In this document: positions 9,025 through 18,423 of the stretch, piece by piece | Numbering within the stretch: the first letter of the stretch is position 1 | How the letters are laid out: each line of letters starts with the position of its first letter | Source: an uncultured Eudoraea sp. | GTDB lineage: Bacteria > Bacteroidota > Bacteroidia > Flavobacteriales > Flavobacteriaceae | Direction of reading: 5' to 3' | DNA: 64,000 bases | Assembly (NCBI GenBank): GCA_947258555.1 | Contig: CAMYJF010000004.1 | Location: 25,993 to 89,992, forward strand | Position numbers and translations under genes: made by a program | The notes under the pieces: model-generated | Told to the model about the DNA's origin: nothing | What the model saw: the letters and a program-made list of their open reading frames with translations, nothing else | Database searches by the model: none

Positions 9025-9990
9025 TTACTTCCCGATATGGAATAGCGCTTCGCCCTGGTTAACCACGGCCTGGTGATTTATGCAAAAGACAAAGCCATCA
9101 TAGGGAGCTTTGACCTGCTTTCTTCGGCGGGCATAGGTATCTGTTACTATGCCTAGTTCTTGTCCTTTTTTGATAGCAGAACCATTTTTGACTTCCGGAA
9201 TGAACATGCCGGCAGTAGGAGCCCTTAGCCATTTTCGTTCTGTTATCATGACAGGATCATGCTTTTCTGCATACAGCGGATCAAGTTCGGCGACCATTTC
9301 AAAATGATGAAGTACATTGAGGATCCCCTGCATACCTTCAAGTATGGCATAGTCATCAAATCGCATACTCTCACCTGCTTCGAAGACCACTACAGGAACA
9401 CCTCTCTTAAACGCTGCACTACGGAATGAACCTTTGATCAATCTGGCCGGAAATACGAAAGGTGCCTGGAAGACCTCAGCAATCTGCCTGCTAACTTCAT
9501 CTTCTTCAGTATATCTGATCTGGGGATAATTATGGCGTTGTGCCCCGCCTGTATGAAGATCAATACCAAAATCTATCTGATCCAATATTTGTGAGGTATA
9601 GTGATAGGCCATCCTACTTGCCATGGATCCGGTCTTTGTTCCAGGGAAACTTCTGTTCACGTCTTTCCCATCGGGAACATCCCTGGAAAAATGGATAAAT
9701 CCAAAAATATTAAGGATGGGTACAGCGATCACCGCACCCCTATCTACATGAAAGGATTCTTCCTGAAGCATCCTCCTGACGATCTCAATGCCATTGATCT
9801 CATCACCGTGAAGGCCAGCCTGTACTAAGACCGTAGGACCAGGCTTTTTGGAATTAAATACATAAATTGGAATATCGATGAGTGTCCCGGTTGGCAGGCG
9901 ATCAATACTAATCTTAACTAGTTTATGTTCGCCGGAGGAGACCGTTTCCTTACCTATAGAAATACTTTTGCTTTTTTCTTCTTTTGGCAT
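9025..9990 (-). CDS. Succinylglutamate desuccinylase/aspartoacylase-family zinc hydrolase
   Basis: 321 residues. The M14-type zinc-site motifs are visible: His and Glu in LQAGLHGDEINGIE and His in FGIDLHTGGAQ. The C-terminal 70 residues (EVKNGSAIKKGQELGIV onward) look like the small beta domain of AstE/AspA proteins. Known members remove acyl groups from amino acids; the substrate here is not evident. Its 5' end overlaps the end of rimK by 41 bp, so the two are translationally coupled. RimK adds glutamate residues, so an attractive but unproven idea is that this hydrolase acts on products or proteins modified by RimK. Confidence 0.88.
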   Translation of the reverse strand: MPKEEKSKSISIGKETVSSGEHKLVKISIDRLPTGTLIDIPIYVFNSKKPGPTVLVQAGLHGDEINGIEIVRRMLQEESFHVDRGAVIAVPILNIFGFIHFSRDVPDGKDVNRSFPGTKTGSMASRMAYHYTSQILDQIDFGIDLHTGGAQRHNYPQIRYTEEDEVSRQIAEVFQAPFVFPARLIKGSFRSAAFKRGVPVVVFEAGESMRFDDYAILEGMQGILNVLHHFEMVAELDPLYAEKHDPVMITERKWLRAPTAGMFIPEVKNGSAIKKGQELGIVTDTYARRRKQVKAPYDGFVFCINHQAVVNQGEALFHIGK

Positions 9991-10858
9991 TTTTTTCGAC
10001 GAATTTTATGATCTCTTTGGCGATATCAACACCCGTTGCTCCTTCGATTCCCTGAAGTCCGGGAGAGGCATTTACCTCGATTAGAAGCGGACCTTGATTA
10101 GAGCGTATGATATCTACACCGGCGACGCCCAGTCCTAAATACTTTACAGCGTTGAGTGCAATAAATTGTTCCTTAGGCGTAGGCTCTATAACTTCTGTAT
10201 TCCCACCCCGATGCACATTGGAGCGAAATTCTCCTAGCTCACTGCTTCGTTTCATGCTGGCAACGATCTTATTACCCACAACAAAGATTCGAATGTCTTC
10301 GCCATTGGATTCTTCAACATATTTTTGAAGCAAGATACTGGTATTCATCTTATAGAATGTATCAATGATGGACTTAGCCGATTTTTTGGTTTCCGCCAGG
10401 ATCACACCCAGACCCTGTGTGCCTTCTTGTAGTTTTATGATCACAGGCGTTCCGCCAATGATCTTGATCTGTTCTTCAATATTATCGGGGTTAACAGAAA
10501 ATAATGTTTCAGGGATCGGGATGCGCTTACGCGCCATGATTTGAAGTGTCCGGACCTTGTTTCGGGCACGGGTGATCCCCAAGGAACGAGCTGTACTAAA
10601 AATACCATTCATCTCAAATTGTTTGACAATGGCAGCTCCGTGTCTTGTTACTTTCGCGCCAATTCTGGGAATAACGGCATCATATGTTTTGGTGATGTTC
10701 TCATCTCTGAAATAGATCTGAGGCTTCCCAGAACCTAATTTCACACTGCATTTAGTGTGATCGATCACATCTACTTCATGCCCTGCATTCTCCGCCGCCT
10801 CTGCCAGACGCTGGGTGGAATAGACCGACATGCTCACTGATAAAATGCAGATGTTCAT
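9950..10858 (-). CDS. rimK: RimK-type ATP-grasp glutamate ligase
   Basis: 302 residues, typical for RimK, which adds glutamates to the C-terminus of ribosomal protein S6 and can make poly-glutamate. The pre-ATP-grasp domain (MNICILSVSMSVYSTQRL) is followed by the ATP-grasp core: PVIIKLQEGTQGLGVIL, the segment EDIRIFVVG, and the metal-binding end GPLLIEVNASPGLQGIEG. The tail is very basic (KNAKRRKKQK), and that DNA also encodes the start of the downstream AstE-like gene. The usual third member of such clusters, a retropepsin-like RimB, is not next to it here. The gene is divergent from sdhC across 248 bp. Confidence 0.92.
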   Translation of the reverse strand: MNICILSVSMSVYSTQRLAEAAENAGHEVDVIDHTKCSVKLGSGKPQIYFRDENITKTYDAVIPRIGAKVTRHGAAIVKQFEMNGIFSTARSLGITRARNKVRTLQIMARKRIPIPETLFSVNPDNIEEQIKIIGGTPVIIKLQEGTQGLGVILAETKKSAKSIIDTFYKMNTSILLQKYVEESNGEDIRIFVVGNKIVASMKRSSELGEFRSNVHRGGNTEVIEPTPKEQFIALNAVKYLGLGVAGVDIIRSNQGPLLIEVNASPGLQGIEGATGVDIAKEIIKFVEKNAKRRKKQKYFYR

Positions 10859-10921
10859 GGTTAGTGCTAATAAAATTTATCCAGGTTGTGGTGTTTAAAA
10901 AAATACCCTCTTTTTACTTAA

Positions 10922-10968
10922 CCCGAATAAAAATAAGAGAATTTTATACCAAGAGAACGTTATTCGGG
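10922..10968. repeat. Long-spaced inverted repeat between rimK and sdhC
   Basis: CCCGAATAA at 10922-10930 is the exact reverse complement of TTATTCGGG at 10960-10968, with 29 bp between. It lies 64-110 bp upstream of rimK and about 90 bp before the sdh promoter. A second small hairpin (TTGCC TTCC GGCAA, 10993-11006) follows. Neither has a T-tract. A protein-binding site is possible, chance is also possible. Confidence 0.3.
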
Positions 10969-11055
10969 CAATTATGTTTCAAGTGTCAAAGATTGCCTTC
11001 CGGCAAGTGCATTACTTATATTCCCTCTAAATAGGAATAGATTGGTCATTGGGAG

Positions 11056-11087
11056 TTTGTTAAAAATCCGGCTGTACCCTACCTTTG
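11056..11087 (+). promoter_or_regulatory. Predicted promoter of the sdhCAB operon
   Basis: TTTG (11056-11059), 20 bp, then TACCTTTG (11080-11087) match both Bacteroidota promoter elements. The sdhC ATG at 11107 follows after 19 bp, leaving a short leader. Confidence 0.7.
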
Positions 11088-11106
11088 TGACTCTTAAATT
11101 TTGACT

Positions 11107-11775
11107 ATGGGTGCATTGATAAAGTCCTCCATTCTCCGCAAAGTCGTAATGGCACTTTCCGGACTCTTTCTAGTTCTTTTCTTAGCGCTGCATGTAACGA
11201 TCAACTTTACCTCCGTTTTTTCACCGGATCTCTTTAACGAGTTATCTCATTTTATGGGTTATAATCCGGTTGTTCAGTTTCTCATGCAACCTATTCTGAT
11301 CCTTGGCGTGATCCTGCATTTTGTATTGGGGATCGTACTGGAAATTCAAAATTCCAGGGCTCGGTCCGTAAATTATGCCCAATTCAAAGGTGGGGCAAAT
11401 GCAAGTTGGGTTTCGCGAAATATGATCATTTCAGGTTTGGTAGTCCTGGCCTTTTTGGGATTGCATTTTTACGACTTCTGGATCCATGAGATCACTTTTA
11501 AATATGTTGAGTCCAATCCGGAAGATCCGACAAGATATTACGAGGAAACTGTCCAGAAATTTATCCCAATGTGGAGAACCGTCATTTATGTGATCGCCTT
11601 TTTCTTACTCGGAATGCACTTATGGCATGGCTTTTCTTCTTCCCTTCAAAGTATGGGGTGGAATAATAAATATACAGTCTCTATAAAGGCATTTACCAAG
11701 CTGTATGCCCTCATAGTCCCTGCTGGTTTTATCATTATAGCCTTGTATCATCATTTTAACCATCTTAGTCAATAA
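11107..11775 (+). CDS. sdhC: Succinate dehydrogenase cytochrome b subunit
   Basis: 222 residues from ATG 11107; a TTG two codons earlier is disfavoured because of the promoter position. It is the single, five-helix diheme cytochrome b of the B-type succinate:quinone oxidoreductase found in Bacteroidota, anchoring SdhAB in the inner membrane and passing electrons to menaquinone. Hydrophobic helices lie near residues 12-35, 60-85, 110-130, 155-178 and 195-215. Candidate heme-ligand His occur in [24 protein letters not shown] and GMHLWHGF. It is the first gene of sdhCAB, 2 bp before sdhA, which fits the absence of an sdhD gene. Confidence 0.95.
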   Translation: MGALIKSSILRKVVMALSGLFLVLFLALHVTINFTSVFSPDLFNELSHFMGYNPVVQFLMQPILILGVILHFVLGIVLEIQNSRARSVNYAQFKGGANASWVSRNMIISGLVVLAFLGLHFYDFWIHEITFKYVESNPEDPTRYYEETVQKFIPMWRTVIYVIAFFLLGMHLWHGFSSSLQSMGWNNKYTVSIKAFTKLYALIVPAGFIIIALYHHFNHLSQ

Positions 11776-11777
11776 AC

Positions 11778-13781
11778 ATGGGTAGCTTAGAATCTAAAAT
11801 TCCTTCAGGACCGCTCGCAGAAAAATGGACAAAGCATAAGAACGATATTGACCTTGTTAACCCGGCCAATAAACGGAATATTGATGTCATTGTAGTAGGA
11901 ACCGGTTTAGCAGGTGGAGCTGCCGCAGCAACCCTGGCCGAGTTGGGTTACAATGTAAAAACATTCTGCTACCAGGATTCTCCAAGGCGCGCGCATTCTA
12001 TTGCCGCCCAGGGTGGGATCAATGCTTCTAAAAACTATCAGGGTGATGGCGATAGCGACTATCGTTTATTTTATGATACTGTAAAAGGAGGCGATTACCG
12101 ATCCAGAGAAGCCAATGTATACAGACTTGCTGAAGTCTCAGGTAATATCATTGACCAATGTGTGGCACAAGGCGTGCCTTTTGCCCGGGAATATGGTGGT
12201 TTATTAGACAACCGTTCCTTTGGAGGTGTACTCGTATCCCGGACATTTTACGCCAAAGGTCAGACGGGTCAGCAACTATTATTAGGTGCTTATTCAGCTA
12301 TGAACAGGCAGATAAACCGGGGAAAAATAAAATCTTATACAAGGCATGAAATGCTGGATCTTGTTTTAATAGATGGAAAAGCAAGAGGAATTATTGCCAG
12401 GGATCTGGTTACCGGTGAAATTGAACGACATTCAGGTCATGCAGTAGTCCTGGCTACAGGTGGATACGGCAACGTTTTCTTCCTTTCAACCAATGCCATG
12501 GGAAGTAATGTGACAGCGGCGTGGAGGGCTCATCGCCGCGGTGCATATTTTGCAAATCCATGCTATACACAAATACATCCTACCTGTATCCCGGTATCAG
12601 GAGATCATCAATCCAAACTTACACTAATGTCTGAGTCCCTTCGGAATGATGGACGGATCTGGGTGCCAAAACGATTAGAAGATGCTCAAGCTATCCGGGA
12701 AGGTAAACTGAAGCCTACAGAGCTTACAGAAGATGAAAGAGATTATTATCTGGAAAGACGCTATCCGGCATTCGGTAACCTTGTCCCCAGGGACGTGGCA
12801 TCCCGTGCAGCAAAAGAGCGTTGTGATGCCGGCTTCGGTGTCAACAAAACAGGGGAAGCCGTATATCTTGATTTCGCAGCAGCCATCCAACGCTATGGGA
12901 AAGAGAAAGCCCTGACATCGGGTATTAAAGATCCCGATAAAGGAACACTTACACAATTAGGTGAAGAAGTTATTGAGGCTAAATACGGTAACCTCTTCCA
13001 GATGTATGAGAAGATCGTAGATGAAAATCCCTATAAAACACCCATGATGATCTATCCGGCTGTCCATTATACGATGGGGGGGTTATGGGTAGACTATAAT
13101 TTGCAAACTACTATTAAAGGCTGCTATTGTGCAGGAGAAGCAAATTTCAGTGATCACGGTGCCAACCGCTTAGGGGCCTCTGCTTTGATGCAGGGATTGG
13201 CTGACGGATATTTTGTGTTGCCATACACTATAGGAGATTACTTATCAGATGATATACGCACGGGGCCAATTAGTACGGATAGTCCGGAATTTGAGGCGAC
13301 AGAAAAAGAAGTCCTGGAGCGTATTAACAAATTAATGAATACCAATGGAACGCATTCTGTGGATTACTACCACAAGAAACTTGGTAAGATCATGTGGAAT
13401 AAATGCGGAATGTCAAGAAATGCGGAAGATTTGAAATCGGCAATAGATGAGATTGCTGAGCTCCGAAAAGATTTTTGGGAGAATGTTAAAATCCCGGGCG
13501 AAGAAGGGCAGTTCAATCAAGAACTTGAAAAAGCCGGCCGTGTTGCTGATTTTCTTGAACTAGGAGAACTTTTTGCCAAGGATGCCCTTCAAAGGAACGA
13601 GTCCTGTGGTGGCCATTTCAGAGAAGAATACCAAACCCCAGAAGGAGAAGCCTTGCGAGATGATGAAAATTTCAAATATGCGGCTGCCTGGGAATTCAAA
13701 GGTGCGCCTTCTGAAGCTGTTATGCATAAAGAAGAATTAGTCTTTGAAAATATAGAATTGAAAACGCGTAGTTATAAATAA
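11778..13781 (+). CDS. sdhA: Succinate dehydrogenase flavoprotein subunit
   Basis: 667 residues, the longer form typical of B-type enzymes. The dinucleotide fold [10 protein letters not shown] is at 41-50. The His that carries covalent FAD is H73 in [12 protein letters not shown]. Substrate-binding segments HPTCIPVSG and [10 protein letters not shown] and the [17 protein letters not shown] segment are all present. It oxidises succinate to fumarate in the TCA cycle on the cytoplasmic face of the membrane. It sits between sdhC (2 bp) and sdhB (8 bp). Confidence 0.98.
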   Translation: MGSLESKIPSGPLAEKWTKHKNDIDLVNPANKRNIDVIVVGTGLAGGAAAATLAELGYNVKTFCYQDSPRRAHSIAAQGGINASKNYQGDGDSDYRLFYDTVKGGDYRSREANVYRLAEVSGNIIDQCVAQGVPFAREYGGLLDNRSFGGVLVSRTFYAKGQTGQQLLLGAYSAMNRQINRGKIKSYTRHEMLDLVLIDGKARGIIARDLVTGEIERHSGHAVVLATGGYGNVFFLSTNAMGSNVTAAWRAHRRGAYFANPCYTQIHPTCIPVSGDHQSKLTLMSESLRNDGRIWVPKRLEDAQAIREGKLKPTELTEDERDYYLERRYPAFGNLVPRDVASRAAKERCDAGFGVNKTGEAVYLDFAAAIQRYGKEKALTSGIKDPDKGTLTQLGEEVIEAKYGNLFQMYEKIVDENPYKTPMMIYPAVHYTMGGLWVDYNLQTTIKGCYCAGEANFSDHGANRLGASALMQGLADGYFVLPYTIGDYLSDDIRTGPISTDSPEFEATEKEVLERINKLMNTNGTHSVDYYHKKLGKIMWNKCGMSRNAEDLKSAIDEIAELRKDFWENVKIPGEEGQFNQELEKAGRVADFLELGELFAKDALQRNESCGGHFREEYQTPEGEALRDDENFKYAAAWEFKGAPSEAVMHKEELVFENIELKTRSYK

Positions 13782-13789
13782 TAGCTAGT

Positions 13790-14536
13790 ATGAATTTAGT
13801 ATTAAAGATCTGGCGGCAGGAAAATGCTGAAGCAAAAGGAAAAATGGTGGAGTATCCCATGTCTAATGTTGAAGGGGATATGTCTTTTCTGGAAATGCTT
13901 GATGTTCTTAATGAAGATTTGATCAATAAAGGAGAAGAACCTGTTGCTTTCGATCATGACTGTCGGGAAGGTATATGTGGTACCTGCTCTCTTATGATCA
14001 ATGGAGAACCTCATGGCCCGGATAGATTAATTACTACCTGTCAACTCCATATGCGCAAATTCAGTGATGGGGATACCATCGTGATAGAACCCTTTAGAGC
14101 TACGGCCTTTCCTATCATAAAAGATCTGGTAGTAGATAGAAATGCCTTAGAACGAATTCAACAGGCTGGTGGATTTATTTCTGTAAATACCTCTGGAAAT
14201 ACTGTAGATGCCAATGCAATTCCTATAGCGAAAGATAAGGCAGATGAAGCCATGGATGCAGCAACCTGTATTGGATGTGGCGCATGTGTAGCTGCTTGTA
14301 AGAATGCAAGTGCTATGCTATTCACCTCAGCAAAGGTTTCACAATTTGCCCTGCTACCCCAAGGACGTGTAGAAGCCACTGATCGGGTAATGAACATGGT
14401 ACGCCAAATGGACTTGGAAGGATTTGGCAATTGTACCAATACTGGTGCCTGCGAGGTAGAGTGCCCAAAGGGAATATCTCTTGAAAATATTGCCCGAATG
14501 AACCGGGAATATATGAGTGCTATTGTTAAAGGATAA
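13790..14536 (+). CDS. sdhB: Succinate dehydrogenase iron-sulfur subunit
   Basis: 248 residues. The N-terminal 2Fe-2S site [10 protein letters not shown] is near residues 61-70, and the C-terminal ferredoxin part has [11 protein letters not shown] and [10 protein letters not shown] for the 3Fe-4S/4Fe-4S clusters. It carries electrons from the FAD of SdhA to the hemes of SdhC. Start ATG 13790 follows sdhA by 8 bp. The 36-bp gap to the aminotransferase gene has no evident terminator, so read-through is possible. Confidence 0.97.
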   Translation: MNLVLKIWRQENAEAKGKMVEYPMSNVEGDMSFLEMLDVLNEDLINKGEEPVAFDHDCREGICGTCSLMINGEPHGPDRLITTCQLHMRKFSDGDTIVIEPFRATAFPIIKDLVVDRNALERIQQAGGFISVNTSGNTVDANAIPIAKDKADEAMDAATCIGCGACVAACKNASAMLFTSAKVSQFALLPQGRVEATDRVMNMVRQMDLEGFGNCTNTGACEVECPKGISLENIARMNREYMSAIVKG

Positions 14537-14572
14537 TCTTCATATCTTATAAGAATTGATTTTCCTAAACCT

Positions 14573-15715
14573 ATGCAACTCCAGTCAAAACTACCCGATT
14601 TTCAAACCTCTATTTTTACGGTCATGAGCCAACTGGCTCATGAAGAAAATGCAATTAATCTTTCACAGGGATTTCCCAATTTTGATCCGGATCCCCATCT
14701 TTTAGACCTCGTAGATAAAGCTATGAGGGAGGGACATAATCAATATGCGCCCATGGCAGGTATTTTTAGTCTGCGGGAAGGTCTGGCACAAAAATGCGAG
14801 GAACAATTTGGGGTGTCATATGACCCGGCAGATGAGATCAACATAACGGCTGGGGCAACTCAGGCCATTTACACTACACTGACTGCCTTTGTACAAGCTG
14901 GAGATGAAGTGATCATTTTTAAGCCGGCCTATGATTGCTATGAACCCGCAATTCTTGCGAGTGGTGGTATTTCGGTTCCCATTCAAATGAAAGGCAAGGA
15001 TTATAAAGTAGACTGGGATGAATTCAGATCCTGCCTTACGCCACGTACCCGTATGGTTGTCATAAATACACCACATAATCCCAGTGGAGCCGTGTTCTCA
15101 ACAGCCGATATGCAGGAATTGGAAGCTTCCTTAAAAGGTACCGATATCCTTGTGCTTAGTGATGAGGTCTATGAACATATTGTATTTGATGATTACAAGC
15201 ATGTTAGCGCAGCTATGCTACCGGGTCTGAAAGAACGGAGCCTTATTTGTTATTCCTTCGGTAAAACTTTTCACACTACGGGTTGGAAAATGGGCTATTG
15301 CCTGGCACCAAAGTATTTGATGAAGGAGTTTCAAAAAGTACATGAATACAATGTGTTTAGCGTAAACCATCCTATTCAAAAAGCCCTGGCCACCTATTTA
15401 AAAGATCCCGGGCACTATCTAGATCTGGGGCCATTCTTCCAGGAAAAACGGGATTATTTTCTTAAAGGCCTCAAAGGCAGTTCTTTCCACTGGACACCCA
15501 GTTCGGGAACCTATTTTCAACTTTTAGATTATTCCGCCATATCTGACGAAGCCGATATGCAATTTGCAAAGCGATTGACACGTGAGTACAAGGTAGCCAG
15601 TATACCTGTATCTGTATTTAACCTGAATAATGAAGACAGGAAACAATTGCGATTTTGCTTTGCGAAAACAAAAGATACTTTATCAAAAGCTTTGGATATT
15701 TTGCAAAAACTTTAA
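14573..15715 (+). CDS. Class I PLP aminotransferase, methionine type (YbdL-like)
   Basis: 380 residues of a fold-type I aminotransferase. The PLP lysine is K231 in YSFGKTFHTTGWKMGY; NTPHNPSGAVF (165-175) and SDEVYEHIVFD supply the Asn, Asp and Tyr that hold the cofactor. SQGFPNF near residue 31 and the SFGKTFHTTGWK segment match the YbdL/methionine aminotransferase group, which can also accept aromatic amino acids, rather than aspartate aminotransferase. A role in methionine salvage is possible, but no salvage gene is adjacent. Its stop overlaps the convergent serine hydrolase stop by 4 bp. Confidence 0.92.
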   Translation: MQLQSKLPDFQTSIFTVMSQLAHEENAINLSQGFPNFDPDPHLLDLVDKAMREGHNQYAPMAGIFSLREGLAQKCEEQFGVSYDPADEINITAGATQAIYTTLTAFVQAGDEVIIFKPAYDCYEPAILASGGISVPIQMKGKDYKVDWDEFRSCLTPRTRMVVINTPHNPSGAVFSTADMQELEASLKGTDILVLSDEVYEHIVFDDYKHVSAAMLPGLKERSLICYSFGKTFHTTGWKMGYCLAPKYLMKEFQKVHEYNVFSVNHPIQKALATYLKDPGHYLDLGPFFQEKRDYFLKGLKGSSFHWTPSSGTYFQLLDYSAISDEADMQFAKRLTREYKVASIPVSVFNLNNEDRKQLRFCFAKTKDTLSKALDILQKL

Positions 15716-16863
15716 GGCAGCGATCTATAGACCAAATTCAGAAATTCTTCTAGTTTAGAAGGCTCTAACCATCGTGTAACGATAACCAGCTTCTTTTCCT
15801 GGTCCACTATTATGAAATTTCCACCAAAACCGGCTGCATAAAATAAGGTGTCGGGAAGATTATCCCAATGTCTGTTTCCTTCCTCATTTAGCCACCACAT
15901 ATATCCATAATTCGGATTTGGAACAGAAGGGGTCGTGGCTTTATCTATCCACGCCTGACTTATCAATTGCTCATTCTTCCATTTACCATCGGCCATAAAG
16001 AGCAAGCCAAAGCGTGCCATATCCATTGTGTTAATAAACATCCCTCCGCCTGAATGTCCTCCACCGGTCACCGATTTCATTTGTAATCCATCAATCACAG
16101 TCCAGGCATTTTCATAGCCAAACCATCGCCAGGTAGTTGATGCCCCGATTGGATCCATTATATGAGTTTTCAAAACTTCCGGCAAGGGTTTTCGCCATAC
16201 ATGGGTCATTGCATATGCCAATACATTTACACGCACGTCATTATATTCCATGACTGTCCCCGGTTCCTGTAAAGTCCTGTTTTTCCAATCATCAATGCCT
16301 CCTTCCCGCGGAGGTCTGTCTGCCCAATCCAGTCCGCCCCATAAATTTCCGCTCCAATCAGAGGTTTGATGCAATAGATGCTCCCAGCTGATCTTGCTAT
16401 TATGGTCTCCTTCAAAAGTCCCATCCCATACATATGCGCCGGCCGTGTCCTGCAGATCAGATATTAGCCCCTTATCCCAGGCCAAAGCAGTTGTGGTTGA
16501 CAAGAAACTTTTTGTCACACTAAAAGTCATATCCACCCGGGTAATATCTCCCCATTGTTTAATGAGATAGCCGTTCTTAAGAACCATGCCCGCAGGTCCT
16601 CCCCTTTTCTTAGTAGGCCCTGTAATTTTATGATAGGGTTCCCTTTCAAATCCTTTTAGAATTGCTCGTCTAAGATCTCGTGGGCCCGAATACTCGTTCT
16701 CTTCTGCAAAGGAAACTGCCTGTGTTAATGCCTGGTCTGAAATACTAAATTCAGAAGCTTGCCTGGCTTCCCATTGCGGATAGCGATCTGGAAAATACAC
16801 TTCTTGGGCAGTAAGGATCCCGCCAAGGCAAAGGAAAAAACTAAGGGTGTAAGAAAATTTCAT
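15712..16863 (-). CDS. Exported serine hydrolase (beta-lactamase/class C family)
   Basis: 383 residues with a signal peptide (MKFSYTLSFFLCLGGILTAQ), so periplasmic or secreted. The SxxK catalytic pair is S115 and K118 (TFSVTKSF), and the Tyr of the YxN-type motif lies in VMEYNDVRVN near 205. The third motif is probably the GGGHSGGGM segment near 267. These enzymes include class C beta-lactamases, DD-peptidases and esterases; nothing here singles out one substrate, and antibiotic resistance should not be assumed. Downstream overlap of 4 bp with the convergent aminotransferase; 15 bp after its start lies the stop of the GNAT gene, so the two minus-strand genes form a pair. Confidence 0.9.
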   Translation of the reverse strand: MKFSYTLSFFLCLGGILTAQEVYFPDRYPQWEARQASEFSISDQALTQAVSFAEENEYSGPRDLRRAILKGFEREPYHKITGPTKKRGGPAGMVLKNGYLIKQWGDITRVDMTFSVTKSFLSTTTALAWDKGLISDLQDTAGAYVWDGTFEGDHNSKISWEHLLHQTSDWSGNLWGGLDWADRPPREGGIDDWKNRTLQEPGTVMEYNDVRVNVLAYAMTHVWRKPLPEVLKTHIMDPIGASTTWRWFGYENAWTVIDGLQMKSVTGGGHSGGGMFINTMDMARFGLLFMADGKWKNEQLISQAWIDKATTPSVPNPNYGYMWWLNEEGNRHWDNLPDTLFYAAGFGGNFIIVDQEKKLVIVTRWLEPSKLEEFLNLVYRSLP

Positions 16864-16878
16864 ATGATCCGGATTATA

Positions 16879-17403
16879 TCAGGAAGGTAATAAATCCAAC
16901 TTCATCAACCAATCCATTTGTTTGTCAGTGCCAATGTAGTATGGATGCCTGCCAAATTTTATAAAACCATTCCTCTCATAAAAACGAATAGCTCCAGTAT
17001 TCTCCTCCCATACCCCAAGCCATATGAAATCCTTCCCTGCTCTTCTGGCCAGTTTTATGGCTTCCTCAAGCATCCACTGTCCAATATTTTGATTCTGAAA
17101 AGCCTGTATTATATAGATCCGTTCCAATTCCGCCCCTTCCTTACTCTTTATATCGGTTTGGGCATTCAGATAGTTTACTTTGAAATAGCCTGCAAGCTTC
17201 CCATCGACATAAACCAAATAAAAATAGGAATCTGGATTGTTCAATTCTTCTTGAATACGCTTCTCGCTAAAGGCTTCCTCTAGATAAGTCTTGAAGTCTT
17301 TCGGATCATTGACTGCAGCAAAGGCATCAATAAATGTTTGCTGACCTAATTCCACAAGAAGAGACAGTTCTTTTGGAGTACATGGAATTAGTTCAAGCGG
17401 CAT
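16879..17403 (-). CDS. GNAT N-acetyltransferase
   Basis: 174 residues. The acetyl-CoA loop is recognisable in ERIYIIQAFQNQNIGQWMLEEA (the Q/RxxGxG/A variant QNQNIGQ, about residues 100-106), followed by the strand FIWLGVWEENTGAIRFYERNGF, typical of the C-terminal half of GNAT enzymes. The substrate may be a small molecule amine or a protein N-terminus; the sequence does not say. It is upstream of the serine hydrolase gene and likely co-transcribed. A strong terminator immediately upstream isolates it from the preceding minus-strand small ORF, so its own promoter must lie within about 20-30 bp or inside the terminator region. Confidence 0.88.
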   Translation of the reverse strand: MPLELIPCTPKELSLLVELGQQTFIDAFAAVNDPKDFKTYLEEAFSEKRIQEELNNPDSYFYLVYVDGKLAGYFKVNYLNAQTDIKSKEGAELERIYIIQAFQNQNIGQWMLEEAIKLARRAGKDFIWLGVWEENTGAIRFYERNGFIKFGRHPYYIGTDKQMDWLMKLDLLPS

Positions 17404-17423
17404 AGTTGGGAATTAAAATCCCC

Positions 17424-17458
17424 TAAAAATAAAAAGAGCTATGATCATCTCATAGCTC
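17424..17458 (-). terminator. Rho-independent terminator
   Basis: Perfect 9-bp stem GAGCTATGA (17436-17444) / TCATAGCTC (17450-17458) with loop TCATC. On the minus strand it is followed by TTTTTATTTTTA, a proper T-tract. It would end transcription coming from the 35-codon ORF at 17592-17485, or from scoB 300 bp further upstream. Confidence 0.8.
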
Positions 17459-17484
17459 CTTGTGCAATTTTCTCTTTTGAAATA

Positions 17485-17592
17485 CTATAGCGTAAATATC
17501 TTTCTAAGCAGCAAAACTAATCCACTGTAAAAATCATTTCGATACACTTGCACTTCATCCTCCGTTGGGAGATTGCTAATTTGAGTTTCCAT
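17485..17592 (-). CDS. Putative 35-residue small protein
   Basis: ATG 17592 to TAG 17485. The product starts METQISNLPTEDEVQVYRND and ends in a hydrophobic/basic stretch GLVLLLRKIFTL, so a peripheral or short membrane-associated peptide is conceivable. It fills part of the 361-bp gap between scoB and the GNAT gene, and its stop lies 26 bp before the terminator. A weak -7-like box (TACATTTA) lies about 60 bp upstream on the same strand. I do not recognise a family; coding status is inferred only from the position between promoter-like DNA and a terminator. The rest of the gap (17593-17764) holds nothing else I can support. Confidence 0.4.
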   Translation of the reverse strand: METQISNLPTEDEVQVYRNDFYSGLVLLLRKIFTL

Positions 17593-17764
17593 AATAGCAA
17601 CGGGTTAGATAGTGTTATTCTTAGGTTTAACTTCGGTTCTATTCTTTATTTTGGGTAAATGTAGAACGAAGGAGTAATATAGGGAAAATATTGTTGTCAA
17701 GGGAAGCTTTTTTGTGGTGTGTTCGACCAATGACAACTATTTCTACGTCAAAATGTTAAATAGG

Positions 17765-18418
17765 CTACAATTTCATTTCAGGTATTTCGCCTTCGACGAT
17801 CAGAGCCCCTTCTGTAGCCTCCCGGATCTGGTCAACCGTCACACCCGGCGCTCTTTCGAGCAATTTAAAGCCTTCAGGAGTTACTTCCATCACAGCCAGG
17901 TTGGTAACGATCTTCTTAACACATCCAACACCTGTCAGGGGTAAGGTACACCGTTTTAAAAGCTTGGATTTTCCCGCTTTATTGGTATGCATCATTGCTA
18001 CAATGATGTTTTCAGCCGAGGCAACAAGATCCATAGCACCACCCATGCCCTTCACCATTTTTCCCGGGATTTTCCAATTGGCTATATCCCCATTTTCAGC
18101 CACTTCCATAGCCCCTAAAATGGTCAGGTCTACATGCTGACCCCTGATCATATTAAAGCTCGTTGCCGAATCAAAAAAAGAAGCTCCGGCCAAAGTGGTA
18201 ATCGTTTGCTTGCCTGCGTTTATGACATCAGCATCTTCTTCTCCTTCGAATGGAAAAGGCCCCATTCCCAACACGCCATTCTCACTTTGAAATTCAACCT
18301 GAATGTCATCTCTAACAAAATTGGCAACGAGGGTTGGGATTCCAATACCAAGGTTCACGTAGTATCCGTCTTTTACCTCTCGAGCGATCCGCTTTGCTAT
18401 TCCATTTTTATCGAGCAT
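17765..18418 (-). CDS. scoB: 3-oxoacid CoA-transferase subunit B
   Basis: 217 residues, normal for the beta chain. The catalytic Glu is in FQSENGVLGMGPF, the signature of family I CoA-transferases, and the GIGIPTLVANF segment near residue 24 and GGAMDLV near 125 are conserved. With ScoA it exchanges CoA between succinyl-CoA and acetoacetate, linking ketone-body or leucine-type breakdown to the TCA cycle. It starts 5 bp after the scoA stop. Confidence 0.95.
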   Translation of the reverse strand: MLDKNGIAKRIAREVKDGYYVNLGIGIPTLVANFVRDDIQVEFQSENGVLGMGPFPFEGEEDADVINAGKQTITTLAGASFFDSATSFNMIRGQHVDLTILGAMEVAENGDIANWKIPGKMVKGMGGAMDLVASAENIIVAMMHTNKAGKSKLLKRCTLPLTGVGCVKKIVTNLAVMEVTPEGFKLLERAPGVTVDQIREATEGALIVEGEIPEMKL

Positions 18419-18423
18419 ACCTA

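Noticed and set aside
15712..16863. Calling the serine hydrolase a beta-lactamase
   Set aside because: The motifs fit the whole family; nothing separates antibiotic cleavage from esterase or peptidase activity.
17725..17735. GACCAATGAC as a fifth palindrome copy
   Set aside because: Only a left half-site; no matching right arm.
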